Assembly: GCF_035594125.1 (NCBI RefSeq)
Contig: NW_026973669.1
Coordinates: 664,501 to 728,500 of the forward strand
Direction of reading: 5' to 3'
Length of the DNA stretch: 64,000 nucleotides
Origin: Scylla paramamosain
Lineage: Eukaryota > Arthropoda > Malacostraca > Decapoda > Portunidae
In this document: positions 59,701 to 64,000 of the stretch, one piece after another
Layout of the letters: each line of letters begins with the position of its first letter
Numbering within the stretch: the stretch's first letter is position 1
Position numbers and translations under genes: made by a program
Notes under the pieces: model-generated
Told to the model about the DNA's origin: nothing
Seen by the model: the letters and a program-made list of their open reading frames with translations, nothing else
The model's database searches: none

Positions 59701-60395
59701 TCCTGCACCGTGTGGCTTCTTTTTGGGATATCCTCTCCTTTTAGCACCATCCACAGTCTTCTCTGATCTTTGGAGCCGCTGGGTCTCTTCGTTCTTTGGC
59801 TCCCTCTTGTCTGTCTCTCTCTTTGTCTTGTCCTCTTCCTTTGTGTTACTTGAAGCCTCCTCTGATAGGCCTGCTGTGGCTGTGGCTAGTGGCGTGCTTG
59901 ATGGAGTCACTGATGGGGCTGTGGTTGATGGGGCTGTGGTTGATGGAGCTGTGGTTGATGGAGCTGTGGTTGATGGGGCTGTGGTTGATGGGGAGGTTGA
60001 TGGGGCTGTGGTTGATGGGGCTGTGGCTGATGGGGCTGTTGTTGATGGGGTTGTGGTTGATGAGACTGTGGTTGATGGATCTGTGCTTGATGGGGCTGTG
60101 GTTGATGGGGCTGTGGTTGATGGGGCTGTGGCTGATGGGGCTGTTGTTGATGGGGCTGTGGTTGATGGGGAGGTTGATGGGGCTGTGGTTGATGGGGAGG
60201 TTGATGGGGCTGTGGTTGATGGGGAGGTTGATGGGGCTGTGGTTGATGGGGCTTCGGTTGATGGGGCTGTGGTTGATGGGGTTGTTGATGAGGCTGTGGT
60301 TGATGGGGTTGTTGATGGGGCTGTGGTTGATTGGGTGGTTGATGGGGCTGTGGTTGATGGGGCTGTTTCATCCGCCATTGTGTTGATGAGAAAAG
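55236..60395 (-). CDS. USP7-related MATH-domain protein without protease domain, 458 residues
   Basis: Five exons on the minus strand (60378-59664, 59304-59023, 58788-58670, 55626-55568, 55437-55236) join to exactly 1377 nt. Residues 1-157 or so are Ala-Pro-Ser-Thr-Thr repeats. About residues 158-238 are charged with basic patches (RRGYPKKKP). Then follows a MATH domain beginning LEATFQFHVKNFSK and ending FMLWENVLNPHHGYIEDD, then VTFKVRLRTAPPYVINWSSD, which aligns with the USP7 exit from MATH. The tail is acidic (SDDDSDDKDYNDEDSDDED) and ends NLHMYI. The first two MATH intron positions and phases, the 119-bp exon size and the GTTTGT donor equal those of USP7 at 0.6-12.5 kb. There is no Cys/His catalytic box, signal peptide or membrane segment. 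The role is unknown; a MATH-type peptide-binding or decoy protein is inference. Confidence 0.82.
55568..55626 (-). CDS. MATH gene exon 4, 59 bp
   Basis: Acceptor TCCTCTCACAG and donor GTAAGG. It encodes VRLRTAPPYVINWSSDRLV plus two bases. It aligns with human USP7 VFVQADAPHGVAWDSKK just after the MATH domain. It is phase 0 on entry, as required by the previous exon. Confidence 0.78.
55735..56685 (-). mobile_element. Jockey-like LINE copy I
   Basis: The minus strand starts within the RT after the YADD region (GATACCACCCTGCACTTTTC), then LNILSLSFTCNLNWKLYISS, ELKAFRLINSSSLIDCLQPL and the 3' UTR with GGGCCCACTGAGATGCCAGT. It lies in intron 4 (last-but-one) of the MATH gene, in the same orientation as the gene. 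Confidence 0.87.
56721..56752. repeat. (AC)n microsatellite
   Basis: 32 bp of AC directly before the SINE head. Confidence 0.95.
56990..58081 (+). mobile_element. Ty3/Gypsy retrotransposon, internally deleted, with target duplication
   Basis: The left LTR begins TGTGAGGGATATACGTGC at 56990 and is cut after about 124 bp. The right LTR, 57683-58081 (399 bp), begins TGTAAGGGATATACATGC and ends CCCTCACA, the inverse of TGTGAGGG. Flanks ctgta (56985-56989) and ctata (58082-58086) form a 5-bp target duplication with one mismatch. Between the LTRs only the end of RT, RNase H and a short 3' part of pol remain; gag, protease and integrase are missing. Confidence 0.85.
57142..57627 (+). pseudogene. 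Gypsy pol fragment: RNase H domain
   Basis: It encodes AAKYTGPLSDLLKK before the domain (from about 57120), then LILRTNASSRGIGAVLLQ-like sequence (Asp of the usual TDAS replaced by Asn), VAYASWKLLDHETRYFTIEW, ECLAIVFAVNRFDFYLSG and FILEVDHKPLLYL. It ends in a frameshifted region after KRKGKIDY. This is the RT/RNase H junction of Ty3/Gypsy elements. Non-functional. Confidence 0.85.
58140..58665. other. Intron of the MATH gene; no gene seen
   Basis: No recognisable element. A possible diverged transposon word (GACCAAGCTATGTGTGCAAA) could not be assigned. Confidence 0.4.
58670..58788 (-). CDS. MATH gene exon 3: end of MATH domain, 119 bp
   Basis: Acceptor GTGCTTTCAG and donor GTTTGT, exactly the size and splice pattern of the USP7 exon at 621-739. 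It encodes IECLFQKNVRLGIVNQFMLW then ENVLNPHHGYIEDDAVTFK. Where USP7 has NDWGF, this protein has VRLGI, so the Asp-Trp pair is lost. Confidence 0.85.
59023..59304 (-). CDS. MATH gene exon 2: first two thirds of MATH domain
   Basis: The 282-bp exon (USP7: 273) has acceptor CCCACAATCAG and donor GTAAGT, in phase 1 on both sides as in USP7. It encodes DKLSLEATFQFHVKNFSKVN, SAPCWLHGMPWMIRAGPI, then a Lys/Phe-coding A/T-run (NENEKKEKKFLSVGLR) and FWACYGIADFSLLPVNRK. The opening is nearly identical to USP7; the rest is strongly diverged but collinear. Confidence 0.85.
59664..60378 (-). CDS. MATH gene exon 1 (coding): Thr/Ser/Pro repeats and basic linker
   Basis: An acceptor (CTCACCCACAG) at 60396 precedes 17 nt and an ATG at 60378 (MADETAPSTTAPSTTQ). 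A 15-bp minisatellite (GGGCTGTGGTTGATG on the plus strand), with 12-bp variants, encodes some 30 APSTT, SPSTT and similar units. It is followed by SEEASSNTKEEDKTKRETDK, basic RRGYPKKKPHGAG and donor GTTAGT. The frame is open upstream of the ATG to the acceptor, so an additional coding exon cannot be excluded. The repeats look mucin-like, but there is no signal peptide. Confidence 0.75.
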
Positions 60396-60544
60396 CTGTG
60401 GGTGAGAGGAGGAAAATAATAGTGATAATAATGATAATAACAATAATAACAACAGCAACAATAACTACAATGCATTCAGCTTGATGTATTCGTTGAGAGG
60501 AGACTGAAGCTTTCAAATGTTCACGTTCCTTACAGAGGCATAGG

Positions 60545-60656
60545 TTAAGGGGGTACCTGAAAGGCATCTTCAAGTAGTATAGATATAACAAGAGTGATAT
60601 ACATTAAGCAAAATCCTCAGGGCCAGTAATCAGGATAGGACAAGAAATACTGGATT

Positions 60657-60698
<42 letters not shown>

Positions 60699-60870
60699 GA
60701 ATAGACTCGTCAGGTTGCTAGTGCCGCGTCATTAGGGAGTTATGGAAGAAGCTTAGATTTATTAATAGAAATGATAGGTGGAAATAGGTAGGTATGTTTC
60801 GTACAGGGACCGCCATGTGTAGGCCTGGTGGCTTCTTACAGCTTGCCTTGCCTATTTTGTTTTTATAGAA
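60545..60870 (+). mobile_element. LINE 3' coding tail, decayed
   Basis: ATAACAAGAGTGATATACAT, AAGCAAAATCCTCAGGGCCA and GTAATCAGGATAGGACAAG, then a (GA)n at 60660-60695 and a GGTATGTTTCGTACAGGGAC end, match the other tail copies. Confidence 0.65.
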
Positions 60871-61075
60871 GGTGGAGTAACACTGGTAAATTTAAGCTTC
60901 CCCTGTAGGCCTGGTGGCTTCTTACAGCTTGCCTTGCCTATTTTGTTTTTATAGAAGGTGGAGTAACACTGGTAAATTTAAGCTTCCCCTGTAGGCCTGG
61001 TGGCTTCTTACAGCTTGCCTTGCCTATTTTGTTTTTATAGAAGGTGGAGTAACACTGGTAAATTTAAGCTTCCCC
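60821..61075 (+). repeat. 86-bp tandem repeat, three copies
   Basis: AGGCCTGGTGGCTTCTTACA starts at 60821, 60907 and 60993, an exact 86-bp period. The copies look identical through AATTTAAGCTTCCCC, so the triplication of the LINE end and its flank is recent. Confidence 0.95.
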
Positions 61076-61189
61076 AGAGGTCATCAACAAAGGGCGTCTC
61101 ATTCCTGACACTGATGATCAGCTTACAGTCAGACAGGTGGACACTGTACTGGTGTTCAGAAAAGCTTTACTCTCTTAATGTGACTATTT

Positions 61190-61780
<591 letters not shown>

Positions 61781-62103
61781 ATGGCAAGTAAAAGTAAGTA
61801 GATTCATCCATATTGAATTGTATGACACAAAACAGGGTATGACTGTTTCCTGTTTGTTTTTTTGTTTCATTCTAATAAAACCAGCTTTGCAAGCTTTAAA
61901 AAAGTGTTGATTTTTGTTGCACTACTCATAACGACAATGAATAAAAAATGAAAACAATGTGCAACAAACTTAATGGCAACTACTTCTGTGTCCTGATTAG
62001 GAAGCTATGACGTCACTTGGGCGGCGTAACTAAAAACTCCCCACCACGTTGACAGAGAAGGGAAGGCATTCTCTTTAAGTGTGTTGACACTATTCTGATA
62101 ATT

Positions 62104-62322
62104 GTGACGGTGTCTTGTGCTATTGCTACGTGTCACGCAAATGTGAGAAACAGAAGGAAATTTGTAGCATTTTATGTCTTTCCCAGAAGTCAAAAGATGT
62201 TACATAAATGGCTAGACGATTTTCACTCAGGACAAGTGAAACTATGGCATCATGTTTGTTCCATGTACTTCTCACCAGAGTCTTTTAACTGTCATCTGTT
62301 ACATGACAACTTCAGGCTTTGA
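62104..62322 (+). pseudogene. THAP-type zinc-finger fragment
   Basis: It encodes SCAIATCHANVRNRRK (C-x4-C), FYVFPRSQKMLHKWLDDF and HVCSMYFSPESFN. THAP domains read C-x2-4-C, a conserved P and W, then C-x2-H-F. Here the last ligand His is Tyr (CSMYF), and the usual initial ATG is GTG. No continuing exon or transposase is seen. It is probably the remnant of a P-element-like transposase or a lost THAP gene. Confidence 0.6.
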
Positions 62323-62423
62323 TTGTAATCTGTTACATGACAACGTCAAGCTTTGGTTGTAATCTGTTACATGACAGCGTCAAGCTTTGATTGACATGAC
62401 AACGTCAAGCTTTGATTGTAATA
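62297..62423 (+). repeat. ~37-bp tandem repeat, four copies
   Basis: TTACATGACAACTTCAGGCT and TTTGATTGTAATCTG recur with a period of about 37 bp. The last two copies are shortened. It starts inside the THAP fragment's 3' end. Confidence 0.8.
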
Positions 62424-62492
62424 ATTCAGGCGATAAATTACATGTGAATTACATTTATTGTGCTCAATAACTCAACAACATAACAATTCACC

Positions 62493-62654
<162 letters not shown>

Positions 62655-62844
62655 AAGTAGTTTATGTTTGCTGTAGACCTAAAGCTGATTACGCAGTTTG
62701 AATGAAATCTGACCACATGGAATGAAGAATCTTACAACAAAAGTAGCATAGTATCACTGGTCGTGTGTGTTCAACGTGGGTGTGGCAAAAGCCAGGGAGG
62801 GGCGGAGATGCTGTAGTCATTTTCCTTTCGCTGTAGAGCTTTTT

Positions 62845-64000
62845 TTTTTTTTTATGTAGGAAGGATACTGGCCAAGGGCAACAAAAATCTAATAATAAAA
62901 ATGCCCCCTGAAATGCCAGTCCCATAAAAGGGTCAAATCAGTGGTCAAAAATTGATGAATAAGTGTCTTGAAACCTCCCTCTTGAAGGTATTCAAGTCAT
63001 AGGAAGGTGGAAATACAGAAGCAGGCAGGGAGTTCCAGAGTTTACCAGAGAAAGGGATGAATGATAGAGAATACTGGTTAACTCTTGCGTTAGAGAGGTG
63101 GACAGAATAGGGGTGAGAGAAAGAAGAAAGTCTTGTGCAGCGAGCCCGCGGAAGGAGGGGAGCCATGTAGTTAGCAAGATCAGAAGAGCAGTTAGCATAA
63201 AAATAGCGGTAGAAGACAGCTAGATATGCAACATTGCGGCGGTGAGAGAGAGGCTGAAGACAGTCAGTTAGAGGAGAGGAGTTGATGAGACGAAAAGCTT
63301 TTGATTCCACCCTGTCTAGAAGAGCAGTATGAATGGAACCTCCCCAGACATGTGAAGCATACTCCATACATGGACGGATAAGGCCCTTGTACAGAGTTAG
63401 CAGCTGGGGGATGAGAAAAACTGGCGGAGACGTCTCAGAACACCTAACTTCATAGAAGCTGTTTTAGCTAGAGATGAGATGTGAAGTTTCCAGTTCAGAT
63501 TATAAGTAAAGGACAGACTGAGGATATTCAGTGTAGAAGAGGGGGACAGTTGAGTGTCATTGAAGAAGAGGGATAGTTGTCTGGAAGGTTGTGTCGAGTT
63601 AATAGATGGAGGAATTGAGTTTTTGAGGCATTGAACAATACCAAGTTTGCTCTGCCCCAATCAGAAATTTTAGGAAGATCAGAAGTCAAGCGTTCTGTGG
63701 CTTCCCTGCGTGATATGTTTACCTCCTGAAGGGTTGGACGTCTATGAAAAGACGTGGAAAAGTGTAGGGTGGTATCATCATCGTAGGAGTGGATAGGACA
63801 AGAAGTTTGGTTTAGAAGATCATTAATGAATAAGAAGAAGAGAGTGGGTGACAGGACAGAACCCTGAGGAACACCACTGTTCATAGATTTAGGAGAACAG
63901 TGACCGTCTACCACAGCAGCAATAAAACGGTCAGAAAGGAAACTTGAGATGGAGTTACAGAGAGAAGGAGAGAAGCTGTAGGAGGGTAGTTTGGAAATCA
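62845..64000 (-). mobile_element. Jockey-like LINE copy J, continues beyond the right edge
   Basis: The minus strand runs from the 3' UTR (GCCAGTCCCATAAAAGGGTC near 62920) through the tail ESKAFRLINSSPLTDCLQPL and the thumb to the RT palm at 63528-63914. The palm has SGVPQGSVLSPTLFFLFIND, SYDDDTTLHF (YDDD in place of YADD) and NASKTQFLHLL. It is among the best preserved copies but has frameshifts near 63400 and 63640. Confidence 0.9.

Noticed and set aside
59723..60484. Plus-strand frames with VVDGAVVDGA or LMGLWLMG repeats
   Set aside because: They are antisense or alternative-frame readings of the 15-bp minisatellite. The minus frame has a start codon, splice sites and a phase-compatible MATH exon downstream.

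Overview
The window is nuclear DNA of an arthropod, most likely a decapod crustacean. The evidence is short exons in long introns, very long (AG)n, (AC)n and (TA)n microsatellites, degenerate TTAGG/CCTAA stretches, and crowded LINEs, SINE, LTR and DNA-transposon remnants. Nothing bacterial (operons, Shine-Dalgarno sites, CRISPR) is present. Exon boundaries were placed by hand from splice signals, reading phase and protein similarity remembered from known families; no search was run.

Three genes are supported, all on the minus strand. (1) At 621-14300 lies the 5' part of USP7/HAUSP, the ubiquitin-specific protease that acts on p53, MDM2 and chromatin factors. Four coding exons (12549-12471, 6699-6478, 3242-2970, 739-621) join in phase into 231 codons: an acidic, glycine-rich N-terminus and a complete MATH (TRAF-like) domain. 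The catalytic domain lies beyond the left edge. (2) At 33831-35645 a 604-residue ZAD-C2H2 zinc-finger protein has an N-terminal ZAD, an 11-glutamine tract and nine C2H2 fingers. (3) At 55236-60378 lies the most interesting locus: a five-exon gene (458 residues) that looks like a truncated, diverged tandem copy of the USP7 5' half. It keeps the MATH domain, the same intron phases, an identical 119-bp second MATH exon and the same GTTTGT donor. It lacks the protease, has a Thr/Ser/Pro minisatellite at its N-terminus, and ends in a new acidic tail.

The rest is mobile and repetitive DNA. One Jockey-like LINE family has ten copies (11.3, 17.9-21.0, 23.5, 25.8, 28.0, 36.4, 38.9, 40.1, 55.7 and 62.8 kb). 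A second LINE family is present mostly as 3' tails. An I-like LINE with RNase H lies at 46.7-49.6 kb, and a LINE with an SGNH-hydrolase-like domain at 49.6-50.8 kb. A nearly gutted Ty3/Gypsy element sits inside a tRNA-derived SINE at 56.75-58.14 kb. A pogo/Tigger-like deletion element (22.45-23.28 kb), inverted-repeat elements at 3.9-4.9 and 17.3-17.65 kb, a solo LTR inside a (TA)n array (21.77-22.09 kb), a THAP fragment (62.1 kb) and a Ulp1-protease-plus-PHD transposon fossil split by a LINE (27.8-29.2 kb) complete the picture.

USP7 and its MATH-only relative are co-oriented about 45 kb apart with the zinc-finger gene between them, which suggests a segmental tandem duplication. Whether the relative competes with or modulates USP7 is inference only.
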